This document shows positions 9,110 through 17,988 of a DNA stretch of 64,000 nt, piece by piece (within the stretch, counting starts at the first letter, position 1; every line of letters starts with the position of its first letter). Source of the stretch: Pseudomonas sp. ACN8 (GTDB lineage: Bacteria; Pseudomonadota; Gammaproteobacteria; Pseudomonadales; Pseudomonadaceae); NCBI RefSeq assembly GCF_002303925.1, contig NZ_MRCS01000012.1:62001-126000 (forward strand), written 5' to 3'. The position numbers and the translations under genes are program-made. The notes beneath the pieces were generated by a model. That model did no database searches. It saw only the letters and a program-made list of their open reading frames with translations, and was not told the origin of the DNA.

Positions 9110-10560
9110 AACTCTCCCCGCTGAGAAACATTGCCTGGTGTGTGCTTGATGGACCACAAAAGCTCGTGGCGCCGGACTGCCTTGCGAAAGAATTCGTTCT
9201 GGCCATAGGTAGGCGGCAACCGGCCGGCCAACAAGCGTTGGATCAACCGACGCAAGCGACGCTTGAACGGCATCGCCGGCTGCAGGTCGTGCATCATGCC
9301 CAATGCCATGGCCTTGTCGCGCTGTTGCTCCAGCGGCAAGGGCAGGCAATAAGGCTGCATCGGTTGGGCCGGATCGAAGGCCGGTGGCAAGGCGATGCCA
9401 TCACCGGTATCGCCCATTGGCCAGCGGTCGTTGTCGTGCAGGTGGTTGGCATAACCCAATAGTGTGGTCGGTTGCCAGTCCAGGCCTTGCAAGGCTTCGA
9501 GGACTGCCGCCTGGGCGCAGACATGATCGGGATGCGGATCGAGGGTCGGGTGCGGCAAAACGATGACCTCGGGACGGGCCCGCAGCAGCAACTCACGCAG
9601 ATCCGCCAGCAGGTTGTTCCAGGTCGGCGCGCCATCGGCATCGCCGGGCAGCGTGAAAGGATTCAACTGACGGAACAGGCGGGTATCGCTCAGGTCAGCT
9701 TCCCGCGATCCCGCCGCCACCGCTGGCGCGGCCTGCATGCTCGCCAGTTGCAGGCAGAAATAACCCAGCTGTACGCAGTGGGCCTCGGGTACACCGGCCC
9801 AACGTGGCACGGCGATGCTGTCCCAGGTGCGCAGGCGGCCTTTCATGCGAGCCGCATCGGCCTTGTTCAGGCCCATCTGCCGATAATGTTCGGCTTCGAT
9901 TTCGCCCGCCGTCAGCGTGACAACCCAGGTTTCGTCGGCCTGGCTGTACAAACCGTAGGCCGCCAGCTCGGCGTCATCGGCGTGGGGCGCGATGACCATG
10001 ACCCGCTGACGCCGGTAATCCGGATGTTCCAGTGCCCACAGCACAGGCTCACCGAACACGCGACAGAAACGCCCGCGCAAGCGCAGGTCACCACGGGACA
10101 GCGCCTGAGCCTGACCACTGAGATTGAGGTAACGCAGGCCGTTCACGCCCCGTTCGAAGGTTTGTCGGTCCGGGTTTTCGCCACCCGCCAACTCGACCAC
10201 CGGATCGATAAAGCGTCCCAGCCAGGTGCTTTTTACCCGCAGAGCCAGCACCAGCGTCGCGTCGTCGACCAGCATCACACCCTCGTCCAGCCGCAAATGC
10301 TCACCGTTCAGGTGCACCTTGGGCTGCGGCGTGTAGGGGGGAAAGCTGTACTGGTAATCGTCTTTCGGTGAGTAGAACAGGTGGTCGGCAAACCAGGCCT
10401 CGTGGGCCATCCAGCCCAGAGCCGCCAGCACCAGCGGCAACCACCAGGCCACCAGCACACCCATGACGATCAACAGCACCAGCGCAATCAACAGACCGAT
10501 ACGTTTGTTGCGCCGATGGCGCTTGAGCAGTAGCTGTTTGCGACTCATGGCTTGGCTCAT
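9106..10560 (-). CDS. dnpA: PIG-L family deacetylase (DnpA-like)
   Basis: A 484-residue protein with a basic N-terminus, a long hydrophobic segment (about residues 21-50) and a PIG-L/LmbE-type de-N-acetylase domain. Metal-binding motifs are visible as VMVIAPHADDAELAAYG and, later, LPHPTLDPHPDHVCA. The family removes N-acetyl groups from sugars of glycolipids; here the substrate is probably an LPS core amino sugar on the cytoplasmic face. The ATG at 10560 is favoured because it overlaps the upstream stop (ATGA). In PAO1 the gene in this slot, dnpA (PA5002), influences fluoroquinolone tolerance in persister cells. Confidence 0.85.
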   Translation of the reverse strand: MSQAMSRKQLLLKRHRRNKRIGLLIALVLLIVMGVLVAWWLPLVLAALGWMAHEAWFADHLFYSPKDDYQYSFPPYTPQPKVHLNGEHLRLDEGVMLVDDATLVLALRVKSTWLGRFIDPVVELAGGENPDRQTFERGVNGLRYLNLSGQAQALSRGDLRLRGRFCRVFGEPVLWALEHPDYRRQRVMVIAPHADDAELAAYGLYSQADETWVVTLTAGEIEAEHYRQMGLNKADAARMKGRLRTWDSIAVPRWAGVPEAHCVQLGYFCLQLASMQAAPAVAAGSREADLSDTRLFRQLNPFTLPGDADGAPTWNNLLADLRELLLRARPEVIVLPHPTLDPHPDHVCAQAAVLEALQGLDWQPTTLLGYANHLHDNDRWPMGDTGDGIALPPAFDPAQPMQPYCLPLPLEQQRDKAMALGMMHDLQPAMPFKRRLRRLIQRLLAGRLPPTYGQNEFFRKAVRRHELLWSIKHTPGNVSQRGEL

Positions 10561-11453
10561 ACGGTAAAGACCGGCACGGGGTTGCACCAGCGATCCTTGT
10601 ATTCACGGTCGGCGCGACCGAAGGAAAAGCGCAACGGTTTATCCTGCGCCCGGGCATGCTCCCAGGCGCTTTGCGTATTGAGGAAACTCAGCACACTGCC
10701 AGGGCTGAACTCACGAGTCTCGGGATCGACTCCGCCGTTGATGTACTCGACGCTGATCCACTGCGGGGTTTCGACGCGGTACACCAGTTGAATCGCAATT
10801 GGCGCATCGTTGAGAAAAATCACCGAGCCGATCAGCAACTCACGCAGCAATTCGATGACGTCGGCCATGCGCTCGGCACCCGTCGCCGGGAAACCCCAGC
10901 GGCGCTGGAACAGGTCGCAGTAAATCGCCGCCAGCTCAGCGCTGGAAAATTCGGACACCGGCCGCACCACGCCACCGGCCTCTTCCAGCAGGCGCAATTC
11001 GCGGCGCTGGTTATAGCGGAATTTTTTCGACAGTTCTTCGGGCGTGCGGGCCATGGCCAGCTGTTCGGCTTGCAACTTGATGCCAGCGAAACGGCCTTCG
11101 TTCAGCGCCGACAGATAACGCGCGCGATGGCGCAAAGGCGCCTGGGTATCGGCAGCGGCCGGCAGGATGATCTCGGCGTTGCCCAGGTCGAACAGACCTT
11201 TCTTGCCGCGACGCTTGAGCACGTCCTTGGACAAGGCCAGGTCGCGGCCCCAGGTCGGGATCGCCGCCTTGACCTCATCGCCCTGCACCCAGGCCAGGTA
11301 ACGCACCGGAATGTCAGCCAGTTGCGCCAGCCGCTCGACCACAATTGGATGAGTCGCGACGCTGCCGCCATAACGCTGCCAGGTTTCGGCGTAAGTCGAG
11401 GCATCGACGACCGCCCAGCCACGCTCGCGCCAGCCTTGAAATCGGTTGAGCAT
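10557..11453 (-). CDS. Mig-14-like GNAT-fold protein
   Basis: A 298-residue member of the Mig-14/acetyltransferase-6 (FemAB-like GNAT) group. The centre and C-terminus show ELSKKFRYNQRRELRLLEEAGG, IFLNDAPIAIQLVYRV and LRFSFGRADREYKDRWC, typical of this family. Mig-14 proteins contribute to resistance to cationic antimicrobial peptides in Salmonella and P. aeruginosa; their chemistry is not settled, and attachment to the inner membrane face is reported for the family. The ATG at 11453 overlaps the upstream stop by one base and gives the usual ~300-residue length; a longer frame to 11561 is read-through into the neighbour. It occupies the PA5003 slot. Confidence 0.85.
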   Translation of the reverse strand: MLNRFQGWRERGWAVVDASTYAETWQRYGGSVATHPIVVERLAQLADIPVRYLAWVQGDEVKAAIPTWGRDLALSKDVLKRRGKKGLFDLGNAEIILPAAADTQAPLRHRARYLSALNEGRFAGIKLQAEQLAMARTPEELSKKFRYNQRRELRLLEEAGGVVRPVSEFSSAELAAIYCDLFQRRWGFPATGAERMADVIELLRELLIGSVIFLNDAPIAIQLVYRVETPQWISVEYINGGVDPETREFSPGSVLSFLNTQSAWEHARAQDKPLRFSFGRADREYKDRWCNPVPVFTV

Positions 11454-12583
11454 CAGCCCCTCTGTGCCAGTTCGGTAACGTGCGGCAAATGCCAGAAAGC
11501 ATCGCGCACCGCGCGATCGGAGAAGCGTTCGCGCAAGCGCTCGAGCATCAACTCGGCACACTGCCGGCGTTGCTGATCATCCATGCCGGCCAGATGTTGC
11601 AGCCCCTGGGCCAGACGCTCGGCATCGCCCAACGGGAACAGGATGCCCACGCCTTCCACCACCTCTTTCGCTCCGCCGCACGCCGTGGCCAGCAAGGGTA
11701 CGCCAGCGGCCATGGCCTCCAGCAGCACCATGCCGAACGGTTCGTGATCGGAACTCAGTGCGAACACATCGAAGGCACGGAAGTAGTTACGCGCATCCGG
11801 CACCTGACCGAGGAACAGAACCCGGTCACCGATGCCCAGCTCCCGGGCCTGGGCCTTGAGGTTTTCCTCCAGGCGCCCCTTGCCGAGAATCACCAGCTGG
11901 CTGTTGGCGGGCAAGCCCGGCAATGCCTCGGCGAAACCCTGCAGCAACGTGGCCTGGTCCTTGTCCGGATGCAGCCGCCCGACGTTGCCGACGATCCAGG
12001 CATCCGCCGCCAAACCGAGGGTTTCCCGGGCCTCGCGAGCCGACACTTGGGTCGCCTGCAAGGCGCCCACATCGATACGGTTGTACAAGGTCTGGATCCG
12101 CGAAGCCGGCCACTTCGGCAGGCATTGGCGCATGTCGTCGCGCACGGCGTCGGACACACCGAGCAGACCCAAACGCTTGCGGAAAACATGCGCGAACAGT
12201 TTGCGGCTGCCACGCTTGTAATCATCAAAAGCGTGATGCACGCCAATGACCGGCAACGACGTGCCGAGCAAGGCGATATAGATCGGCTTGAAGCGATGGG
12301 CGATGCAGAAACTGAAGTTGCGCGAGGCGGCGATCTTGCGCAGATCGCCGATGGCACCCAGCTTCAGACCACGAATGGCCTTGGAGCTGTACTCCATGAA
12401 CAGCACTTCGTCGGAGGCGCAGCCCGCGGCGACTTCGGCATCGGCAACCCCGGTGAGAAACACCGTGGTCACGCGATAACCGGTCCCTGCGAAAAGGCTG
12501 GCGTACTGCCGTGCGCAGTCCAGGAACGGCCCGTCATAGCCGTGGCAGAACTGCAGCACATGGCGTTCAGCCGAACGTGTCAT
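11453..12583 (-). CDS. wapH: glycosyltransferase family 4, outer-core (WapH-like)
   Basis: A 376-residue GT-B enzyme. It has VGNVGRLHPDKDQATLLQGFA (hinge and donor-binding), LVILGKGRLEENLKAQARELG, VLFLGQVPDARNYFRAFDVFALSS in separate blocks, and HEPFGMVLLEAMAAGVPLLA, the EPFGxxxLEAMAxGxP donor motif with catalytic Glu. It lies in the slot of PA5004 (wapH), reported to add a glucose to the P. aeruginosa outer core. The first ATG at 12583 overlaps the end of the carbamoyltransferase gene by 17 bases. The donor sugar here is inferred from synteny only. Confidence 0.85.
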   Translation of the reverse strand: MTRSAERHVLQFCHGYDGPFLDCARQYASLFAGTGYRVTTVFLTGVADAEVAAGCASDEVLFMEYSSKAIRGLKLGAIGDLRKIAASRNFSFCIAHRFKPIYIALLGTSLPVIGVHHAFDDYKRGSRKLFAHVFRKRLGLLGVSDAVRDDMRQCLPKWPASRIQTLYNRIDVGALQATQVSAREARETLGLAADAWIVGNVGRLHPDKDQATLLQGFAEALPGLPANSQLVILGKGRLEENLKAQARELGIGDRVLFLGQVPDARNYFRAFDVFALSSDHEPFGMVLLEAMAAGVPLLATACGGAKEVVEGVGILFPLGDAERLAQGLQHLAGMDDQQRRQCAELMLERLRERFSDRAVRDAFWHLPHVTELAQRG

Positions 12584-14324
12584 AGGCGTTTGCGCCCTCT
12601 TTGACCACCAGGATGTCTTCCATGATCAGATACTGTAGATCCGAACCGAAGAACATGTTCAGAGCGTCGGTCGGCGAGCAGATCATCGGCTCGCCACGAC
12701 GGTTGAGCGAGGTGTTGAGCGACACGCCGTTGCCGGTGAGCACTTCCAGCGCTTTCATCATGTCGTAGTAACGCGGGTTGTATTCGCGCTTGAGCACCTG
12801 GGCGCGAGAGGTGCCGTCCTCGTGGACGACTTCCGGCACGCGGGTTTTCCATTCTTCCGCCACTTCGAAGGTGAAGGTCATGAACGGAGCCGGGTGATCG
12901 ATCTTGATCATCTGCGGCGCCACGGTGTCGAGCATCGACGGGCAGAAAGGCCTCCAGCGCTCGCGGAATTTGATCTGGTGGTTGATGCGGTCGGCCACGC
13001 CGGGAATGCTCGGGCAACCGATGATCGAACGACCGCCCAGTGCACGCGGACCGAACTCCATGCGCCCCTGGAACCAGGCGACCGGGTTGCCATCGACCAT
13101 GATCCTGGCGATCTGCTCCGGCATGTTGTCGAGCTTGCGCCAGGTCGGCTTGTTCTCGTGACGGGCGCATGCGGCAATCACGTCTTCGTTGCTGTACGAC
13201 GGGCCGAGGTAGACGTGTTCCATCTTCTCGACCGGTACGCCACGGGCGTGGGACACATAGGCCGCCGCGCCGACTGCGGTGCCGGCGTCACCGGATGCTG
13301 GCTGTACGAACAGCTCTTTGACGTCGTCGCGGGCGATGATTTTCTGGTTCAGCTTGACGTTCAACGCACAGCCACCGGCATAGGCCAGTTTGCCGGTTTG
13401 CTTGAGCACGTCGCCCAGGTAGTAGTCGATCATCTGCAGCGCAATTTTTTCGAACAGCGCTTGAATGCTGGCAGCGTAGTGAATGTAAGGCTCATCAGCG
13501 ATATCGCCTTCGCGCTTTGGACCCAGCCACTCGATCAGCTTCGGCGAGAAGTAGTAACCCTTGCCCTTCTCTTTGTAGCGACGCAGGCCGATGACGTTGG
13601 CGTAGTCGGTGTTGATCACCAGCTCGCCGTTCTCGAACGAAGCCAGGCGCGAGAAATCGTATTTGCTGGCGTCGCCGTACGGCGCCATGCCCATGACCTT
13701 GAACTCACCGTCGAGCATATCGAAACCGAGGAACTCGGTGATCGCGCCGTACAGGCCGCCGAGGGAGTCCGGATCGAAGAATTCCTTGATCTTGTGGATC
13801 TTGCCGTTTTCGCCATAACCGAAGAAGGTCGTGGCGTACTCGCCCTTGCCGTCGATGCCCAGGATCGCGGTTTTCTCTTTGAAACCGGAGCAGTGATAAG
13901 CGCTGGAGGCGTGGGCCAGGTGGTGTTCGACCGGCTCGATCTTGATCTTCTTCGGATCAAAACCCAGTTGTTCCAGGCACCAGACGATCTTGTTGCGATA
14001 GCGCTTGTAGCGACGGTTGCCCATCAGGATCGCGTCGAGGGCGCGGTCCGGGGCGTACCAGTAACGCTTGGCGTACTGCCAGCGGGCCTTGCCGAACAGG
14101 CTGATCGGTGCGAATGGAATCGCCACCACGTCAACGTCGGACGGTTTGATACCGGCCTGTTCCAGGCAGAATTTCGCCGATTCGTAAGGCATGCGGTTCT
14201 TTGCATGTTTATCGCGTACGAAGCGTTCCTCTTCAGCCGCCGCGACCAGCTTGCCGTCGATATACAGGGCTGCGGAAGGATCATGGCTAAGGGCGCCGGA
14301 CAGGCCAAGAATCGTCAATGCCAC
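12567..14324 (-). CDS. NodU/HypF-type carbamoyltransferase acting on LPS core
   Basis: A 585-residue O-carbamoyltransferase of the NodU/CmcH family. The N-terminal ASKHA-like half has ILGLSGALSHDPSAALY, the His/Asp-rich VEHHLAHASSAYHCSGF and TAILGIDGKGEYATTFFG. The C-terminal half has FQGRMEFGPRALGGRS, a strongly conserved carbamoyl-phosphate/ATP-binding block. The start is GTG. It corresponds to PA5005, thought to carbamoylate heptose I of the inner core (a hallmark of Pseudomonas LPS). It is the first gene of the leftward carbamoyltransferase-to-GT2 run, with a TATAAT upstream at 14416-14421. Catalytic assignment is firm by family; the acceptor is by synteny. Confidence 0.92.
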   Translation of the reverse strand: MALTILGLSGALSHDPSAALYIDGKLVAAAEEERFVRDKHAKNRMPYESAKFCLEQAGIKPSDVDVVAIPFAPISLFGKARWQYAKRYWYAPDRALDAILMGNRRYKRYRNKIVWCLEQLGFDPKKIKIEPVEHHLAHASSAYHCSGFKEKTAILGIDGKGEYATTFFGYGENGKIHKIKEFFDPDSLGGLYGAITEFLGFDMLDGEFKVMGMAPYGDASKYDFSRLASFENGELVINTDYANVIGLRRYKEKGKGYYFSPKLIEWLGPKREGDIADEPYIHYAASIQALFEKIALQMIDYYLGDVLKQTGKLAYAGGCALNVKLNQKIIARDDVKELFVQPASGDAGTAVGAAAYVSHARGVPVEKMEHVYLGPSYSNEDVIAACARHENKPTWRKLDNMPEQIARIMVDGNPVAWFQGRMEFGPRALGGRSIIGCPSIPGVADRINHQIKFRERWRPFCPSMLDTVAPQMIKIDHPAPFMTFTFEVAEEWKTRVPEVVHEDGTSRAQVLKREYNPRYYDMMKALEVLTGNGVSLNTSLNRRGEPMICSPTDALNMFFGSDLQYLIMEDILVVKEGANAYDTFG

Positions 14325-14415
14325 AGGGGTCTAGCCTCTTTAGTCTGCATGCAGGCGCAAGCGCCTCAAAAATTAATGTGCCCTCGCAAGGGGCGAGAGA
14401 CAGCTAAAGGGCGGG

Positions 14416-14421
14416 ATTATA
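14416..14421 (-). promoter_or_regulatory. -10 element of the carbamoyltransferase operon promoter
   Basis: On the reverse strand a perfect TATAAT lies about 90 bp before the GTG start of the carbamoyltransferase gene. The -35 match at normal spacing is poor, so this is a likely but unproven sigma-70 promoter. Confidence 0.45.
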
Positions 14422-14490
14422 GCGTAAAAGCAGCGGCAAACCTCTAGCCGCAAGCGGCATGCAACTGCGGCCGGGGCCTCGCGTTATTTT

Positions 14491-14826
14491 TTATCCGCGC
14501 GCAGGTCGCCAATAGATGGAAATATTGCCGTCCACGCTTTGCCGGTAAATCGTGTACGGCAAGACAACGGTGTCCAGCGCGCCAGACAGGGCCAGGTCCA
14601 CCAATACAAGCGGTACAAGGATGCCCGTAGGGTCTGGTGGTGCATTCAATACACAGAAGTCGTAGGCCAGGCCGCTGTAGACCCGGGGAATGGATTGGCA
14701 ATAGGTCTTTTGCCTGCGCAGCCCCTGCGCGGCTTCGGCTTCATCCTGCAAGACGGTGGCGGCGGTCCCGCAGCCCGTTAGCGACACTGATAAAACACCC
14801 GCTGAAACTGCCATTTTGATCGTCAA
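14491..14826 (-). CDS. small lipoprotein, YceK/YidQ-like
   Basis: A 111-residue exported lipoprotein. The N-terminus (LTIKMAVSAGVLSVSLTGCG) is a short signal peptide ending in a lipobox LTGC. The rest has two cysteines in KTYCQSIPRVYSG and YDFCVLNAPP, then a hydrophobic stretch LVPLVLVDLALSGALDTVVLPYTIY, the pattern of the YceK/YidQ family of unknown role. A TTG at 14826 is preferred as the start because GGAGG lies exactly seven bases ahead; ATG at 14814 would be 19 bases from it. The gene interrupts the core-LPS block between the carbamoyltransferase and the kinase genes. Confidence 0.75.
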   Translation of the reverse strand: MTIKMAVSAGVLSVSLTGCGTAATVLQDEAEAAQGLRRQKTYCQSIPRVYSGLAYDFCVLNAPPDPTGILVPLVLVDLALSGALDTVVLPYTIYRQSVDGNISIYWRPARG

Positions 14827-14956
14827 AGCCTGCCCTCCGAGAACGTCAGGCAAACTAGCATCGGGGTGATTCTAGCTACAGTTCATGACTTCCCAAGATC
14901 GCGTAGGACGGTTCACAAGAACCTGTCTGCTTTTCTGAGCGGCCTTGCGGGCCTCT

Positions 14957-15046
14957 TCGCGAGCAGGCTCGCTCCCACATTTGGACCAAAGTGCTCACAA
15001 GTTTTGTGTTCACCACCAATCCCTGTGGGAGCGAGCTTGCTCGCGA
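14957..15046. repeat. inverted pair of REP-like repeats (BIME)
   Basis: Two 23-bp REP-like elements, 14957-14979 (TCGCGAGCAGG... orientation) and 15024-15046 (TGTGGGAGCG... orientation), face each other across 44 bp just past the stop of the double-kinase gene. Confidence 0.85.
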
Positions 15047-15053
15047 TAGCGGT

Positions 15054-16505
15054 TTAAGCAGCGCTGGAGATGTCTTTGGGCAACCGCTGATCAATGACCT
15101 GATAAAGGGCACTACCTTCAGGCCAATTGCGCATGAACCGTGCGCGATCCCTGGCATACGCTGGGGCGAAGCTGCCGAGAGAGCCGTGCTGGCACATCGA
15201 ATCGAGGTCGATCAACGCCCAGCGATCCTGCTGCCAGAACAGGTTATGCCCCTTGAAGTCGCCATGACTGATGCGCAGGCGAATCAACTCGGCGAACAGG
15301 TGATCCAGTGCCAGCAGCTCGGTTTCCGGTGCGTCGCCGTTTTCAACATACGGTGCAAAACGCTCGATGATGTCCGGACCCGACAGGTACTCGGTGATCA
15401 GGTAGGCCCGGCTTCGCAGCCACAGGAAACGCTTTTCCAGCAACGCCAGCGGCTTGGGCGTGGCAATCCCGAGGAATGCCAGCCGGTTGCCTTCGCGCCA
15501 GGAATGCCAGGCCCGGCTCGGACGCCAGAAACGCTTGAGCCAGTGGGCAAAACCCTTGATGTTGTAGCGCTTGATCACCAGCGTGCGGCCATCCACCTCG
15601 ACCTTGCCGACGCTCGCAGCACCGCCAGTCTTGTATAGATGCCCCTGATCGAGCAGGGCATCGGCCTGCTCCAGCACAGGCACCATCGACGGCACTTCCT
15701 CGCGGCGAATCGCCCGCAATTCGAAGGCCCCGCGCTGGACACTGAACAGCGTGCACTCGCGGCCGACCTTGATCAGGAAATCCTTGAGGCGCCAGCTGCG
15801 GACCTTGTCGATCTGCTTCTGCAACGCTTCCATGGGCAAGGCGTGTTCGCCGTTGCTGAGCAGGTAGTACACCAGCAACTCTTCAATGAAGGGCTCAATA
15901 GACTTCGGCAACTGGGCGAAGAACACCCCGAGGTTTTCCAGGACCTTCTGCCGGGACAGCGGCTGCCCCGGCGTTTCGGAGCAAATCCCGGCGCCGTCGA
16001 TCAAGTACAGACGACCACGCTGACGCAGCAGGTTGTCCAGGTGCAGGTCCTCCTGCCACAGACCTTTGCGGTGCATCTGGCCGATCGCCCCTAACGCCTC
16101 GGCCAGCACTGCCCCTTGCCCATCGGACAGTACCGGTTGCTGCTCAACCTGCTTCCAGGTATCACCCAGGCTTTCGGCGCCCTCCAAAAACTCGAACAAC
16201 AGCCAACCGCCCTCGCCTTCTTTCAGGCCATCGGCCAACAGCTGCGGCGTGGTCAATCCTTGAGCGGCAAGCAAACGCACGCCATCGAGCTCACGCTGGA
16301 AGTGCCGCGCAGCCTTGCTGCCGACCAGCAACTTGGCCAACACCGGCCGGCCGCGCCAGACGCCGGCACCGACATAACGCTGCCCCGGCAACACCCGCAA
16401 AAGGCTCAGCAGTTGCAGCTCGGCAGGGCCGGCGGCGTCGGCCAGCGAAACGCTCAGCGGCAAGGCCGGGCTGCGGCCGGCGGACTTCAATTCGGATAAA
16501 CGCAT
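15054..16505 (-). CDS. tandem LPS-kinase-like protein (two kinase folds)
   Basis: A 483-residue protein twice the size of the neighbouring kinases. The first fold (about 1-240) has GRPVLAKLLVG (Lys), HRKGLWQEDLHLDNLLRQ (catalytic Asp) and LYLIDGAG. The second (about 310-480) has RTLVIKRYNIKG (Lys), ISHGDFKGHNLFWQ (catalytic Asp) and WALIDLDSM (metal Asp). Both halves therefore keep the residues for phosphotransfer. It fills the slot of PA5006. The ATG at 16505 overlaps the wapQ stop by one base; the longer frame to 16628 is read-through. It probably acts on LPS heptose or a related acceptor in the cytoplasm, but the target is unknown. Confidence 0.85.
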   Translation of the reverse strand: MRLSELKSAGRSPALPLSVSLADAAGPAELQLLSLLRVLPGQRYVGAGVWRGRPVLAKLLVGSKAARHFQRELDGVRLLAAQGLTTPQLLADGLKEGEGGWLLFEFLEGAESLGDTWKQVEQQPVLSDGQGAVLAEALGAIGQMHRKGLWQEDLHLDNLLRQRGRLYLIDGAGICSETPGQPLSRQKVLENLGVFFAQLPKSIEPFIEELLVYYLLSNGEHALPMEALQKQIDKVRSWRLKDFLIKVGRECTLFSVQRGAFELRAIRREEVPSMVPVLEQADALLDQGHLYKTGGAASVGKVEVDGRTLVIKRYNIKGFAHWLKRFWRPSRAWHSWREGNRLAFLGIATPKPLALLEKRFLWLRSRAYLITEYLSGPDIIERFAPYVENGDAPETELLALDHLFAELIRLRISHGDFKGHNLFWQQDRWALIDLDSMCQHGSLGSFAPAYARDRARFMRNWPEGSALYQVIDQRLPKDISSAA

Positions 16506-17257
16506 CAGCGCGGCCCCTTCTGGCTGCGCCGCGTGGTCAAACGCTGCAGCCAGCTGTCGATCAGCGAGCTGTCCTGCGGTTGGTCCAGATAGGCGGCCAG
16601 CAATTGCCGCAGCTGCGACTCGCCCCACTCGGGCGCGCGGCGCGTCAGCGGTTCCAGATCCTTGACTCGGTCACGCTGCCCGTACAGCAGCGGCCGGGTC
16701 TTTTCCAGGTCGATCAATTGAGCCTGATAGCCGTTGCCGGTGGCGCGCATGAAAATGTGCTTGGGATAAAAGCACCCATGCACCTGGCGTGCAGCGTGCA
16801 GCTGCCGGGCCAGTTCGCCACTGGCCTTGAGGATTTCCGTGTGCTGCTCAGGGCTCAATTGAGCCCAGCGCTGCAGCAGCGAATCGAGGTCGTCCCAACC
16901 GTCCAGGGCACGGGTCATCAGGATCGCGCGGACTTCGCCATCGACCTTGCGCTCGCCGTAGAACACCGCTTCGAGCGCCGGAATACCCATCTTCCGGTAA
17001 CGGGAGATGTTGCGAAACTCGCGAGCGAAACTCGGCTCGCCGAACGGGGCACGCAAGGTGCGGGTCAGGTAGTTGCTTTGACGCTTGAGGTAGAAACCAT
17101 GACCTTCCAGATCCAGCCGAAACACGCTGCTCCAGCCGCCGCGACCGGTGTTGGGTTCGTCCACCGCATCGAGCTGTTTGGCCCAGAGCGCCTCGAACGT
17201 GCCGAGGCCATGGCGCTCAAGCAGCGCTCGGTCTTCAGCGGCCAGAAAATCAGTCAT
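16505..17257 (-). CDS. wapQ: WapQ, LPS-core kinase-like protein
   Basis: A 250-residue protein of the WaaP/RfaP kinase superfamily, matching PA5007. It has GGWSSVFRLDLEGHGFYLKRQ (Lys of the N-lobe), FAREFRNISRYRKMGIPALEAVFYG (the Glu helix), and YQAQLIDLEKTRPLL (metal-binding Asp). Where WaaP has HRDCY, this protein reads HGCFYPKH, so the usual catalytic Asp appears to be Cys. It may be a degenerate kinase or use another residue. It overlaps wapP by four bases and the double-kinase gene by one. Confidence 0.85.
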   Translation of the reverse strand: MTDFLAAEDRALLERHGLGTFEALWAKQLDAVDEPNTGRGGWSSVFRLDLEGHGFYLKRQSNYLTRTLRAPFGEPSFAREFRNISRYRKMGIPALEAVFYGERKVDGEVRAILMTRALDGWDDLDSLLQRWAQLSPEQHTEILKASGELARQLHAARQVHGCFYPKHIFMRATGNGYQAQLIDLEKTRPLLYGQRDRVKDLEPLTRRAPEWGESQLRQLLAAYLDQPQDSSLIDSWLQRLTTRRSQKGPR

Positions 17258-17988
17258 TCGCGTCCCTCGAAAAATCTAACCACGTGCCGGATGCGTTTTT
17301 TGTCCGCGGCGTTGAGCCGGGTCCGGTTGCGGTATTGCAGGTAAAAGCGCAGGCGCTGGGTAGCCGACAATTGATACTTGGCGACCTTGTCCAGGCACGC
17401 CAGATCTTTGGTAATACGGTACTTGAGCCAGAAACCGCGCCAGAAATCGCCGTTGGGGCAATCGATCAGAAACACTCGAGCCTCATCGTCGATCAGCAGG
17501 TTGCGCCACTTCAAATCATTATGGGTGAAGTGGTGGTCGTGCATGGTCCGGGTGTATTGGGCCAGCTGGCGACTGACGGTATCGACCCAGGCGCGATCCG
17601 ACAGCTTCGGGTCGCGGCGCTCGGCCAGTGCCGACAAGTCTTCGGTGCGCGGCAGTTCCCGGGTAATCATCGCGCCGCGAGCGTAGGCCGCACCGCGCCG
17701 CTCCAGCCCCCAGGCCACCACTTGCGCAGTGGGGATGCCCCACTTGGCGAACCGCTTGAGGTTCTGCCATTCCATCTTCACCCGAGGCTTGCCCAGGTAA
17801 CGCCGCAAGCCTTTACCAGCGCCCACATACCGCTTTACGTAATAGTTGACGCCCTTGCGCTCGACACGGATGACCTCCGAGAGCACGTCACTGGTCAAAC
17901 GCTCGCCTTGCAGCGCAAACACAGCCTCGAGGCTGCCAAAGTCATCGGCCAGCTCGCTGTAGGCCGGATCCAGTTTCCAACCCGACAT
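17254..17988 (-). CDS. wapP: WapP, LPS-core heptose kinase family
   Basis: A 244-residue kinase, matching PA5008. Visible motifs are RKGVNYYVKRYVGAGKGLR (Lys), EWQNLKRFAKWGIPTAQVVAWG (Glu helix), HDHHFTHNDLKWRNLLID (catalytic Asp in HND) and RVFLIDCPNG (metal Asp). WapP is linked in P. aeruginosa to phosphorylation of the inner-core heptoses, which stabilises the outer membrane by cation bridging. The start overlaps the waaP stop by one base (TGATG). Confidence 0.88.
   Translation of the reverse strand: MSGWKLDPAYSELADDFGSLEAVFALQGERLTSDVLSEVIRVERKGVNYYVKRYVGAGKGLRRYLGKPRVKMEWQNLKRFAKWGIPTAQVVAWGLERRGAAYARGAMITRELPRTEDLSALAERRDPKLSDRAWVDTVSRQLAQYTRTMHDHHFTHNDLKWRNLLIDDEARVFLIDCPNGDFWRGFWLKYRITKDLACLDKVAKYQLSATQRLRFYLQYRNRTRLNAADKKRIRHVVRFFEGRE

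Noticed and set aside
14957..15046. Repeats as a CRISPR array
   Set aside because: Copies are in inverted pairs, scattered in gaps, with no regular spacers; they fit REP/BIME elements.
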